From NCBI RefSeq assembly GCF_026340095.1, contig NZ_JAPEPO010000002.1:124001-188000 (forward strand): a stretch of DNA of 64,000 nucleotides, read 5' to 3'. Under the pieces are notes generated by a model. The model was given only the letters and a program-made list of their open reading frames with translations. It ran no database searches and was not told where the DNA came from. The DNA comes from Streptomyces sp. NBC_01446 (GTDB taxonomy: Bacteria > Actinomycetota > Actinomycetes > Streptomycetales > Streptomycetaceae). Position 1 is the stretch's first letter. Each line of letters begins with the position of its first letter. The position numbers were made by a program, and so were the translations under genes. Positions 23,861 through 31,568 of this stretch are shown here, piece after piece.

Positions 23861-23945
23861 CGTGTTCCCTCCCGAACGGTCCTGTCTAGCCGATCGGGAT
23901 AGACCTGATCACGGTCACTGGCGCAAGTCCGGTCCCGCGTACGAG

Positions 23946-23957
23946 ATTTGGCCAAAT
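23946..23957. promoter_or_regulatory. Palindrome ATTTGGCCAAAT upstream of the beta-propeller gene
   Basis: This perfect 12-bp palindrome sits in a short AT-rich patch 86 bases before the GTG start. It could be an operator or part of the promoter region; no factor is identified. Confidence 0.35.
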
Positions 23958-24082
23958 ATTTGTCAGGCCCCTGCCACAACACAGCCAGAGACGGTCACCG
24001 CGCCCGAAGGCCGCTTGCGCGCGCCACATCCACCCGGCTCGTACCCGCATAAGAGGCTGGCGGCCTGGAGGATGACCATGAA

Positions 24083-24107
24083 AGGCCACCCCTGGCGGGG
24101 GTGGCCT
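24083..24107 (-). terminator. Terminator of the HNH-like gene
   Basis: AGGCCACCCC and GGGGTGGCCT form a perfect 10-bp stem around TGGCG, 26 bases beyond the minus-strand stop at 24133. Confidence 0.8.
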
Positions 24108-24132
24108 CGCTGGTCGGCAGTGCCGGGTCCGG

Positions 24133-24657
24133 TCAGCCGATTCCGGTGACCTGCAGCGCTGTTGTCCAGTTGTTCTTGATGGCGCTGCGTGCGGCGGAGA
24201 GGGTGATCGTGCCGTTGCACACCGCGTTCTTCAGCTTGGTCTCGGTGCCGTCCTTGGTGTGTGCGGTCTGCCCGCCCGAGTACGGCTCCGGCCACAGGTT
24301 CTTCGGGTCGCGCGGGGCGCCGCCGAGCTCGAGCGGCACCAGGTGGTCCTCCTCGTAAGACGTCATGGCGGTGTCGGCGTACCCGTAGTCGATGATCCCC
24401 TGGGCTTTCAAGGGGTTGGTGTAGGAGGTGGGCGGGCGGACCGTCGCGGTCCACCCCGAGACGCAGATCGTGGAGCCGATCGTCGACTGCGTGACATCCG
24501 GGTTGTAAGCACCCGGCGTGCACGACGGGTCGGACAGCGGCAGATAGGACTGCGAGCAGGTGGATGCGTGGGCTGCTGTACCAGTGGCCAGGATCAGGCC
24601 GGCGGCGGTCATCCCGACGGCAGTAAAAGTGGCGGTGAGGCGGCGCATCGGTCGCAT
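24133..24657 (-). CDS. Secreted HNH/His-Me-like protein
   Basis: This 174-residue protein has a signal peptide (RRLTATFTAVGMTAAGLILATGTAAHA). The mature part contains YEEDHLVPLELGGAPRDPKNLWPEPYSG, which resembles the Asp-His and Asn of HNH (His-Me finger) nucleases, followed by AHTKDGTETKLKNAVCNGTITLSAARSAIKNNW. Proteins with this signature are common, mostly uncharacterised, and sometimes annotated as HNH endonucleases. Two cysteines near the N-terminus (CSQSYLPLSDPSC) could form a disulfide. The ATG at 24657 follows GGGAG; a second ATG three codons later is possible. Secretion makes an extracellular nuclease plausible but unproven. It is monocistronic. Confidence 0.7.
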   Translation of the reverse strand: MRPMRRLTATFTAVGMTAAGLILATGTAAHASTCSQSYLPLSDPSCTPGAYNPDVTQSTIGSTICVSGWTATVRPPTSYTNPLKAQGIIDYGYADTAMTSYEEDHLVPLELGGAPRDPKNLWPEPYSGGQTAHTKDGTETKLKNAVCNGTITLSAARSAIKNNWTTALQVTGIG

Positions 24658-24779
24658 GAGGGGGGCTCCCGCAAGTGTTGGCCCGGGGCGGAGTTCCGGG
24701 CGCCTGACGGCATGACACCACCACCCGGGTCTATGCGGGTAGACCCAAACGGTGAACAATCCGTGGCTGACTCACCGCA

Positions 24780-25020
24780 ACTGCGGCGTGTGCGGCGGCA
24801 GTTGTGTGACCGACCAAGATTGAGGAGCGCGCCGCCCGGCTGTCCGTGCAGTACGTGGCGAGGGCCGCCTGCACGATCAGCTCGTCCAGGCCGGGCTCGC
24901 GGCGCCGGCCGCGCAGGACCAGTGCGAGATGTCGGCGCGCTTCAGCAGGTGGCGGCGGTGGAACCGGCCGCCGCCGTTCATCACGAACACCATCGCGGTG
25001 ACGTCGATGGTTATAGTAGA
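24780..25020 (-). other. Degenerate coding-like sequence of unknown origin
   Basis: The minus strand reads TIDVTAMVFVMNGGGRFHRRHLL and, after a frame change, ARRHLALVLRGRRREPGLDELIVQAALATYCTDSRAA. The residues look like a real protein, with strong third-position GC, but the frame is broken and no start or end is visible. I do not recognise the family with confidence; a mobilisation-type protein is one guess. The IS630 remnant abuts it. Confidence 0.35.
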
Positions 25021-25029
25021 CCGTCGTAG

Positions 25030-25590
25030 CTAATTTTTGGGATAAAGGTGACGTAGTTTGGTGCGTGCGTCGTGGGTGGTGAACTGCCAGTTCACTTGGC
25101 GTTGGTCGGTGTTGGTGGCGTTCTGCCAGGCTGTGAGTTCGGTGTTGAGGATGTCGAGGTCGTTGATCCGGCGGTCGAGGCATTGGCGGGTCAGCGCGGA
25201 GAGTTCGATCTCGGCGATGTTGAGCCATGACCCGTGTTTGGGCGTGTGGTGGATCTCGAGGCGTTGGGCCAGCGCGAAGGCCTCTTCTGGTTCGAAGGCC
25301 TCGTACAGTGAGGCGATGGTGTGGGTGTTGAGGTTGTCCATCACCAGCACCACGGCCTCGGCGTCGGGGTAATCCACGCTCAGCAGCTGTTTGATCTGGC
25401 CGGCCCAGTCGATCCGGGTCCGCTGGGACAGTGCCTGAACTCGACGCCACCCGCGCAGGGGTTCGACCCACACGAAGATTGAGCACGTGCCGCAGCGGAT
25501 GTACTCACTGTCCTGGCAGGTGTCGTGGCCAGGGCGGGCCGGGAGCGGGGCGCGGGCATGGTCGAGGAGCTGGTAGGGCTTCTCGAAACA
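25030..25590 (-). pseudogene. 5'-truncated IS630-family transposase
   Basis: The minus strand reads FEKPYQLLDHARAPLPARPGHDTCQDSEYIRCGTCSIFVWVEPLRGWRRVQ and continues to LVMDNLNTHTIASLYEAF and HHTPKHGSWLNIAEIELSALTRQCLDRRI, the second Asp and the Glu of the DDE triad. The N-terminal helix-turn-helix and first Asp are missing. The right break is near 25590. The element is inactive. About 140 bases of non-coding sequence separate it from the GH15 gene. Confidence 0.85.
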
Positions 25591-25736
25591 ACCCAGAACT
25601 AAGCAACGACACTCTACTAGGGCCTTTCTTATGGATCTAGGTGCTGACGAGGTTGGGGCGCGCTAGGGACAGCTAGCCGACAAATCATCCGCCCAGGTGA
25701 AGGCATTGATCGTCGATCTTGGGCCGTACGAGAGGC

Positions 25737-27578
25737 TCACTGGTGCGGGGCGAGGCCATCGGGGCGGGCGTTTTCGGCTTGGTGGATAGCGCGTGCCGCG
25801 TTGATGAGGCCGATGTGGCTGAACGCCTGTGGGTAGTTGCCCAGAGCTTCTCCTGTGGCGGAGTCCACTTCCTCGGCGAGGAGACCGACGTCGTTGGCGC
25901 AGGCGAGTGCGGTTTCGAATACGTCACGGGCGCGTGTGGGTTCGCCGGTCAGCGCGAGGGCCTGGGCGAGCCAGAAGGTGCACAGCAGGAACGCGCCCTC
26001 GTCGGAGGCGAAGTCGTCGCCCAGGTAGCGGCGTACCTGTCCTCGTGCGTCCGTCAGCCGGGTCGCGATCGCGGTCACGGTGGACCGGATGCGGGGGTCG
26101 TCGCCGGGCAGGAAGCCGACGAGCGGCAGCATGAGGGCTGAGGCGTCGAGTTCGTCTGATCCGAATGATTGGGTGAAAGCCTCCAGCCGTGGGTTCCACC
26201 CGTGGGTTTCGATGGCGCTGCGGATCGCCTGACGGGTCTCGCGCCAGGAGGTGACATGCCCGGCGGTTGCCCCGAGGGCTGGTGCGAGGTCGATGGCGCG
26301 GTCGAGCGCGACCCAGCACATGAGCTTGGAGTGGAGGAAGTGGCGGCTGGGGCCTCGTACTTCCCAGATGCCCTGGTCGGGTTCGTTCCAGCGGCGGGCG
26401 GCGGTCTCGGCCGCCTGGAGGAGGAACGTGCGGACGGGCCGTTCGAACCATTGGTCGCGTGGGTGGGTCCGGTGGGCGGCGTCGAGCAGCTCGCCGTAGA
26501 CGTCGAGCTGACGCTGGCGCCACGCGTTGTTGCCGGTGCGGACCGGTGTGCTGCCGCGCCAGCCCGAGAGGTGGGTGAGGGTGCGCTCGCTGAGGTCCCT
26601 TTCACCGCCGATACCGAACATGACCTGGAGGTCGATGCCGCAGTCGAGCTGGGTCGCCGCGGCCTGGGCGAGGAATCCGAAGTAGGCGGCTTCCTCCTTC
26701 TCGCAGGCCGAGGTGGACAGGGCCTGGAGGGTGAAGCTGGCGTCACGTACCCAGGTGTAGCGGTAGTCCCAGTTGCGGTCAGCCCCGACGCTCTCGGGCA
26801 GGGACGTGGTGGCCGCTGCGACGATGGCCCCGGTGGGAGTGAAGGTCAATGCCTGCAGCACACGTCCGCTGTGGCTGACCTCATCCTGCCACGGGCCGCG
26901 GTAGCCCTGGTGGATCTGTGTCCACGAGCGCCACCCCTTGATCGTGTCGTTCAGTCGGCGACGGATGCGCCTGCCTGGCCAGGATTCCGGTGCTGCCTCG
27001 CCCCCCACGGCGATGGACGACAGGGCGAAGTCGAGCCGCTGGCCGGCCTGTAGCTCCGTCGCGCCGTGTGCGGTCGAGCCATCGAACCGCAGAGGCAGCG
27101 GTGCCGACAGGATGAGGCGTTGACTGCCCCCGCTCGCGCTGAGCCCGCCCCGCACAGCAGACAGCACCGGGTGGATGAGGCCGTATTCGGGCCGCGGCGC
27201 GAAGGTGGTCTCCACGGCCACCGAGCCGCTGGTGCAGGTGATCTGACGCAATACGACACCGGGTGAGGACTTTCCGAGTGCGTGGCCGCGTACGCGGTGC
27301 CCCATCACCAGGGCGTCGAGGAGCACGGCCGTGCCGGAGGGCGTCCGGAAGGTGGTCTCCAGGACCAGCGTTCCCGGAACGTAGCGGCGGACGGCCTCAC
27401 TCGGCGCGCAGGGGCGGATCGACCAGTGCCCCGCCTGCTCGTCGAGCAGGCGGCCGAAGACGGCAGGACTGTCGAATCGGGGAAGGCAGAGCCAGTCCAG
27501 TGAGCCTTCGGTGGAGACCAGGCCCGCCGAACGGCAGTCCGACAACAGGGCGTAGTCGCCGATCGGTCGCGTAGTCAC
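25737..27578 (-). CDS. Glycoside hydrolase family 15 protein (glucoamylase/trehalase-like)
   Basis: The product has 613 residues from a GTG at 27578 and no signal peptide, so it is cytoplasmic. The N-terminal beta-sandwich begins IGDYALLSDCRSAGLVSTEGSLDWLCLPRFDSPAVFGRLLD, the hallmark of the actinobacterial GH15 group that includes trehalases and glucoamylases. The (alpha/alpha)6 barrel includes DRNWDYRYTWVRDASFTLQAL, QLDVYGELLDAA, PDQGIWEVRG and DEGAFLLCTFWLAQALAL with catalytic acids. The end GNYPQAFSHIGLINAA is also typical. It hydrolyses alpha-glucosidic bonds; trehalose or small maltodextrins are the likely substrates, which sequence alone cannot decide. It is 74 bases upstream of no other gene on its strand, and the next gene upstream ends at 27652. 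Confidence 0.9.
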   Translation of the reverse strand: MTTRPIGDYALLSDCRSAGLVSTEGSLDWLCLPRFDSPAVFGRLLDEQAGHWSIRPCAPSEAVRRYVPGTLVLETTFRTPSGTAVLLDALVMGHRVRGHALGKSSPGVVLRQITCTSGSVAVETTFAPRPEYGLIHPVLSAVRGGLSASGGSQRLILSAPLPLRFDGSTAHGATELQAGQRLDFALSSIAVGGEAAPESWPGRRIRRRLNDTIKGWRSWTQIHQGYRGPWQDEVSHSGRVLQALTFTPTGAIVAAATTSLPESVGADRNWDYRYTWVRDASFTLQALSTSACEKEEAAYFGFLAQAAATQLDCGIDLQVMFGIGGERDLSERTLTHLSGWRGSTPVRTGNNAWRQRQLDVYGELLDAAHRTHPRDQWFERPVRTFLLQAAETAARRWNEPDQGIWEVRGPSRHFLHSKLMCWVALDRAIDLAPALGATAGHVTSWRETRQAIRSAIETHGWNPRLEAFTQSFGSDELDASALMLPLVGFLPGDDPRIRSTVTAIATRLTDARGQVRRYLGDDFASDEGAFLLCTFWLAQALALTGEPTRARDVFETALACANDVGLLAEEVDSATGEALGNYPQAFSHIGLINAARAIHQAENARPDGLAPHQ

Positions 27579-27651
27579 AGCCGCCCGATCCGCCTGCCAC
27601 GCCGGGCCGGGGCCGAAGTCCTCCGAACGGCCACGGGCTCCTCACCGCCCC

Positions 27652-28221
27652 TCACGGCGAGGGCTCGGGGTCCGGTCCGCTCTTGTCCGGCTTACGCAGA
27701 TCTACGCGCGGGCGGGGCGCGGGCGGGGGCTGCTGCCGAGAGCGGGACCGACGCATGCGGATCAGCAGGGCCACGGCGGAAAGGGCGAAGAAGATGGCGG
27801 TGATGAGCAGCCAGCGCCCGAGGAACACGTCGGCGGAGAGCGTGGTGTATAGAGTGAAGCGGTGGCTGACCCGCCCCAGGATCAGCGGAAAGTACGTCAG
27901 GAGCAGCACGCCGGAGAGGAAGACCGGAACCCTGATGTAGTTGATCCATCCCTGGCTCGGCTGGGTGGTTTCGGCTCCGTCGGTGCCGACAGGTTCCCGA
28001 CGTTCACCGAGGACGGTCTGGGCTGCACGATCGGTCACCGTGTAAAGGGGAAGCAGCACCAGGTCGTGCAGGAGCGCGGCGCCGACGAACCAAATGACGA
28101 TTCTCCAGGGCTCCCCACCGCTCAGCAGCCGCACGCCGGCGTAGCCGGTCAGGGCGAACGAGCAGAGCACCAGCAGCAGATGCAGCGGCGAGGCCCCGTA
28201 GACAGTGCGGAAGCGGTTCAC
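27652..28221 (-). CDS. Small polytopic membrane protein coupled to the molybdoenzyme gene
   Basis: This 189-residue protein has about four transmembrane segments (LHLLLVLCSFALTGYAGVRLL, IVIWFVGAALLHDLVLLPLYTV, VPVFLSGVLLLTYFPLIL, WLLITAIFFALSAVALLIRM) and a proline/arginine-rich cytoplasmic tail. The GTG start overlaps the TGA of the upstream gene (GTGA at 28218-28221), so translation is coupled and the two are one operon. It probably serves as a partner or assembly factor of the cytochrome b/oxidoreductase fusion. I know no named family for it. Confidence 0.75.
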   Translation of the reverse strand: MNRFRTVYGASPLHLLLVLCSFALTGYAGVRLLSGGEPWRIVIWFVGAALLHDLVLLPLYTVTDRAAQTVLGERREPVGTDGAETTQPSQGWINYIRVPVFLSGVLLLTYFPLILGRVSHRFTLYTTLSADVFLGRWLLITAIFFALSAVALLIRMRRSRSRQQPPPAPRPRVDLRKPDKSGPDPEPSP

Positions 28222-29711
28222 GCGTTCTCCCCGAAGGTCAGCTGCGTGACCCACTTGGTGTTGTGGACACCCGGGTTGGCCGGGACGATGATTCGCGCGG
28301 GGTAGCCGTGGTCCGGGGACAGATCGGCCCCGTTGACCCGCAGCGCCAGCAAGGAGCGCGGGTCGCTGACCTGGTTGTCACGCAACGTCGTCGAACGGAA
28401 CGACCCCGCCCGCTGGGCGGACTGGACGAACACACCCGGCGCCGCTCCCGTGAATCCGACCAGGGTCGCCAGGTCCGCGAGGCGTACCCCGCTCCACTCC
28501 TGGTCCTCGGTGGACCACCCCTCCACGCAGGCGATCGGCAACGCGGCCCGGTGCTGCGGCAGCGCCAGAACCTGATCACGAGTGAAGATCCTCTCCCGAC
28601 CGGGTCCCCGGACGGCGAGACGCCAGGCCGGCCCCACATCTCGCGCCCTGATGCCCACACCGGCAGCGGTTTTGTTGATCTGGAATCCGTTGGGGCCCGG
28701 CCCGGGATCCTGCCCGCGCGGCGCGAGTAGCGCGGTGGGTCGCATCCATCCCCCGATGCTCTGTCCCGCTGTCACGCCGAGCAGGACGAGGGAGCCTGCC
28801 CCCACCATGCCCAGCGCGCCTCGGCGCGAGATGGTCGGGGCGGCAGGGCGTGAGGTGACCAGGTCCGTGGGGTCGGACGGATCCCTTTGCGCGGCTCTGG
28901 ATGGCCTACGCAGTTCCTCGCGAAGAGCGCCGCTGCGCAGCATCCGGACCATGAGCGGGATGCGGAAGGCAACGTGGACGACGAAGGCACCGATGAAGAT
29001 CCAGGCACCGTAGAAGTGCAGGGGGTAGAACGAGCCGGGGAAGATGTAATCCAACTGGATGTTGAGCACGCCGGTCGCGAACTCGAAGAGCACGCCGCCC
29101 ACGAGCAGCAGCACCGAGATCCGTTCGAGTGCGTGGCTGGCCGACTTGACCGGGGGCCATGAGAACAGCTTGGGGATCACCGACCACAGCTTCGCCAGCA
29201 GTACCGGGATCAGGACGATGCCGAGCGTGACGTGGACGCCTTGGGTGAGCCGGTACAGCCAATAGGGGTGCGTGGGCCAGGAGAACAGATAGAAGCCAAG
29301 CCAGCCCCGGTCCGGGGTCTTGTCGTTAGCGCCGAGATCCGGGTTGTACGCGGCGTACGAGAGCAGTCCCGTCACGAACATCAGGACGATGCCCGCCAGC
29401 AGTACCGCCCCGAGCACGGACGTCAGCCAGGGCCCGCGCAGCGGACTGCGCCAGAAGCCCCGGCGGGTCGGACCCACTGGCGGCCCGTCCCGCAGAAGGT
29501 CTGAGAGCGCAGGCTTGCGTTTTGCTGGCTGCTTCAGCGGCGAACTGCTCGGGTCGGAAGCCGGCTGGGTACCGACCGGGTGAGTGACTTTTGATGGCGC
29601 CGGACGGGCTGTGCCGGGTTGGTCGGAGGCGTCGAGCGGTTCGGCCCTATGGTGCGGCTCGGATGCTCCGTCGTCACGAGGTTCCCCGTCACCCGCCTGC
29701 CTGTCGTCCAT
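28218..29711 (-). CDS. Cytochrome b561-like membrane domain fused to a sulfite-oxidase-type molybdopterin domain
   Basis: The product has 497 residues from the ATG at 29711 after GGGAGAGG. About 100 residues of polar linker come first. Residues about 110-300 have five or so hydrophobic helices (TSVLGAVLLAGIVLMFVTGLLSYAA, VHVTLGIVLIPVLLAKLW, ISVLLLVGGVLFEFATGVLNIQ, FYGAWIFIGAFVVHVAFRIPLM) with histidines suited to two b hemes. A second hydrophobic anchor with SRRGALGMVGAGSLVLLGVTAGQ follows, then a YedY/sulfite-oxidase-like domain with the molybdenum ligand Cys in LPIACVEGWSTEDQEWSGVRLADL and the C-terminal HGYPARIIVPANPGVHNTKWVTQL. The domain lies outside the membrane and would pass electrons to the heme domain. 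The substrate is unknown; relatives reduce or oxidise small S- or N-oxides. Confidence 0.85.
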   Translation of the reverse strand: MDDRQAGDGEPRDDGASEPHHRAEPLDASDQPGTARPAPSKVTHPVGTQPASDPSSSPLKQPAKRKPALSDLLRDGPPVGPTRRGFWRSPLRGPWLTSVLGAVLLAGIVLMFVTGLLSYAAYNPDLGANDKTPDRGWLGFYLFSWPTHPYWLYRLTQGVHVTLGIVLIPVLLAKLWSVIPKLFSWPPVKSASHALERISVLLLVGGVLFEFATGVLNIQLDYIFPGSFYPLHFYGAWIFIGAFVVHVAFRIPLMVRMLRSGALREELRRPSRAAQRDPSDPTDLVTSRPAAPTISRRGALGMVGAGSLVLLGVTAGQSIGGWMRPTALLAPRGQDPGPGPNGFQINKTAAGVGIRARDVGPAWRLAVRGPGRERIFTRDQVLALPQHRAALPIACVEGWSTEDQEWSGVRLADLATLVGFTGAAPGVFVQSAQRAGSFRSTTLRDNQVSDPRSLLALRVNGADLSPDHGYPARIIVPANPGVHNTKWVTQLTFGENA

Positions 29712-29950
29712 GACACCTCTCCCAAATCGGCCATTTAGCAATATAACGACAAGAATAGGAACATAATTTTCGCCGCTTCGAGGGCGCGGAAGCAGTTTTG
29801 GTGAGTTTGCGTTCGTCACGTGCTTCCAGTCGGCGCACTCCGTCCCCGGCCAGCAGCCCATCAGCACCGGTGGGCGTACAAGCAGGAGGGGATCCGGTGC
29901 TCCCTGGCCGCCGGCGCAAGTCCGGCGATCGCTCCAGCCCTCGCCTCTGG
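29712..29950. promoter_or_regulatory. AT-rich upstream region of the cytochrome b/molybdoenzyme operon
   Basis: Bases 29740-29770 are strikingly AT-rich for this window (CAATATAACGACAAGAATAGG, CATAATTTTCG) and lie just upstream of the ATG at 29711. They probably hold the promoter. No inverted repeat stands out. Confidence 0.4.
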
Positions 29951-29956
29951 GAATGA

Positions 29957-30430
29957 CCGCCTGGCGCCCAGCAGCGGGCCGCTGCCGCCGAACAGCGCAG
30001 GCTGGCCGCCGAGGACCGCAGGCTGGCTGCTGAGCAACAGGGGCGGGACCAGCGGGCGGAGCAGGAACGGCTGACGGCCTTCTTCGAGCACGCGGGCATG
30101 GACGCCGCACTGTGGCCCGTGTTAATGCACATGGTCCGCTCCACCTCCGGCAAAGCCGTCGAGTGCGGGGCTCAGAGCCCCGCCCACGGCAACGGACTGC
30201 TCCTCTACAGCCGGCCGCACAAAGAGAGCGCGTTTCAACTGGCCGGTGTGGTGTGCCCTGCTCCCTCAGCGCTCACCCGGTGGCCTGCTGACCTGACGAT
30301 CCTCGTCCCCGGCCAGGCCTGGCTCTCCCGTATCAAGACGGCACCCCATACCTCGCTGAAAGTCGCCGGCTTGAACCCGGTCACCAAGCGCTGCACCTAC
30401 GAGCGTGTCGGTCCCGGGCCGCGACGTTGA
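29957..30430 (+). pseudogene. 5'-truncated gene with an Ala/Glu/Arg coiled coil, unknown function
   Basis: From just after an in-frame stop near 29951 the plus strand reads PGAQQRAAAAEQRRLAAEDRRLAAEQQGRDQRAEQERLTAFFEHAGMDAALWPVLMHMVRSTSGKAVECG and continues to YERVGPGPRR and a TGA. Repeated AEQRRLAAEDRRLAAEQ is a coiled coil. No start codon precedes it, although an internal ATG at 30098 could start a 110-residue product. The upstream half seems lost. I recognise no family. Strong third-position GC supports past coding. Confidence 0.45.
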
Positions 30431-30462
30431 CATGAAACACGTCGGGTTCCGGCTTGTGAAGG

Positions 30463-30633
30463 ATGGTCATGACGGCGAACGCATCACGTCCGGGCGTCCG
30501 GGCCGGCGTCCTCCTGGACGACCTTGCCGACGGAGAGCGGGGCCTCCTACAAGCCACCGCCGCCCTCGCCGACGAACTCCTGCAGACCTACGGCTGTCCC
30601 GAGACCGGACTCATCACCCGCGCCGGGACGTGA
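30463..30633 (+). CDS. Small hypothetical protein (56 residues)
   Basis: An ATG at 30463 follows GAAGG and opens MVMTANASRPGVRAGVLLDDLADGERGLLQATAALADELLQTYGCPETGLITRAGT. Codon bias is typical and the middle is an amphipathic helix. A second in-frame ATG is at 30469. Function is unknown. It lies 180 bases before the toxin-antitoxin pair. Confidence 0.45.
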   Translation: MVMTANASRPGVRAGVLLDDLADGERGLLQATAALADELLQTYGCPETGLITRAGT

Positions 30634-30788
30634 ACCCTGCCGGCTTCTCACAGCGCACTTCCGGGGCGGTCGCCCAGTAGGTACAGCGGCGCAGTCTCCT
30701 GGACCTTCCGGGAACGGGACGCGTCACCTGTCATAGCCAGGATTCATGCGTCCATCAGGACGGGAGTTCCCTGTGATGGCGTCCGGAT

Positions 30789-30812
30789 GGTACCGCTGGT
30801 ACCGTGGGTACC
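30789..30812. promoter_or_regulatory. Three GGTACC boxes overlapping the antitoxin start, probable operator
   Basis: The palindrome GGTACC occurs at 30789, 30799 and 30807, the last touching the ATG at 30813. Spacings of 10 and 8 bases suit cooperative binding of a ribbon-helix-helix antitoxin, the usual autoregulation of such pairs. There is no Shine-Dalgarno sequence, so the message may be leaderless. Confidence 0.5.
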
Positions 30813-31109
30813 ATGTCGGATCCCAAAGCGATGAATCTACGCTTCCCCGACCCCGCGCAGCGGGCGGCCATCGCGGCGGCCGCCAAGCAGGCGGGGGTCA
30901 GCATGCAGGAGTACATCGTCTCGGCAGCCTACGACCGGGCGACCGCGGTGGAGCAGCGGTTCCTGGAGGGCTTCAAGGCGTCCATGGCCCGCAGCGGCGC
31001 AGCTTTCGCAGCCGAGCCCAGCGGCATCGACGTCAGCGCGGAGCAGCGGGCGATCGAGCAGGAGGCGCTGCGGGAGCTTGAGCAGCAGGAGCGGGGCCAC
31101 GCCGCGTGA
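30813..31109 (+). CDS. Ribbon-helix-helix type antitoxin
   Basis: This 98-residue protein begins DPKAMNLRFPDPAQRAAIAAAAKQAGVSMQEYIVSAAYDRATAVEQ, a CopG/DUF1778-like beta-helix-helix DNA-binding fold (NLRFPD strand and GVSMQEYIVSAA helix). An acidic helical tail (AEQRAIEQEALRELEQQERGHAA) could wrap the toxin. The ATG at 30813 has a GTG nine bases earlier (30804) as an alternative. Its last bases overlap the next start (GTGA at 31106), so it is translationally coupled to the Fic-like gene. It likely neutralises that protein and represses the operon through the GGTACC boxes. Confidence 0.75.
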   Translation: MSDPKAMNLRFPDPAQRAAIAAAAKQAGVSMQEYIVSAAYDRATAVEQRFLEGFKASMARSGAAFAAEPSGIDVSAEQRAIEQEALRELEQQERGHAA

Positions 31110-31492
31110 GCGAGCAGGAACCTCTCCACCCCCTCAATGTCACGTTCCTGCTGCACGCCGCCGAGCTACTTGACGGTGATCCGCAGGTCGACGACTACGG
31201 GCCGCTGTATGCGGCCGTCGCCCGGGTCAACGCCCGGGCGATGGAGCGGGACATCTACGGATCGCTGTACCTCAAGGCCGCCACCCTGCTGCACACCCTG
31301 GCGAAGCTGCCGTGCCTGGAACACTCGAACGAGGCCTTCGCCTGGCACGCGACCGAGGCCTACCTGGCCCTCAACGCACACGCCCTCGACTACCCACCCA
31401 AGGCAGCCGTTGCGCTGGTACGCGACACGGCCGTGGGAGCGCTCGGCGTCGCCCGGATCGCCCGGCAACTGCGCGACTGGACTGCCACCTGA
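31106..31492 (+). CDS. Fic/Doc-like toxin component with a degenerate active-site motif
   Basis: This 128-residue protein has the length and helical pattern of Doc-type Fic toxins (LNVTFLLHAAELLDGDPQVDDYGPLYAAVARVNARAMERDIYGSLYLKAATLLHTLAKLPCLEHSNEAFAWHATEAYLALNAHAL). In canonical Fic/Doc proteins the loop after the fifth helix is HxFx(D/N)GNKR. Here the equivalent LEHSNEAFAWHATEAYLALN keeps the 'LNA' helix end but lacks GN(K/R), so AMPylation or phosphorylation by the normal mechanism is doubtful. Streptomyces genomes contain similar proteins annotated as fic-family toxin components. The GTG start overlaps the antitoxin stop. Confidence 0.7.
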   Translation: MSEQEPLHPLNVTFLLHAAELLDGDPQVDDYGPLYAAVARVNARAMERDIYGSLYLKAATLLHTLAKLPCLEHSNEAFAWHATEAYLALNAHALDYPPKAAVALVRDTAVGALGVARIARQLRDWTAT

Positions 31493-31568
31493 CCCTCGGT
31501 CGCCCGGCGGGGCATCGAGGTGAAAGCCCGCGCGTACGCGGTGTCCTGGCCGCAGGCCCTCGCCTTCA

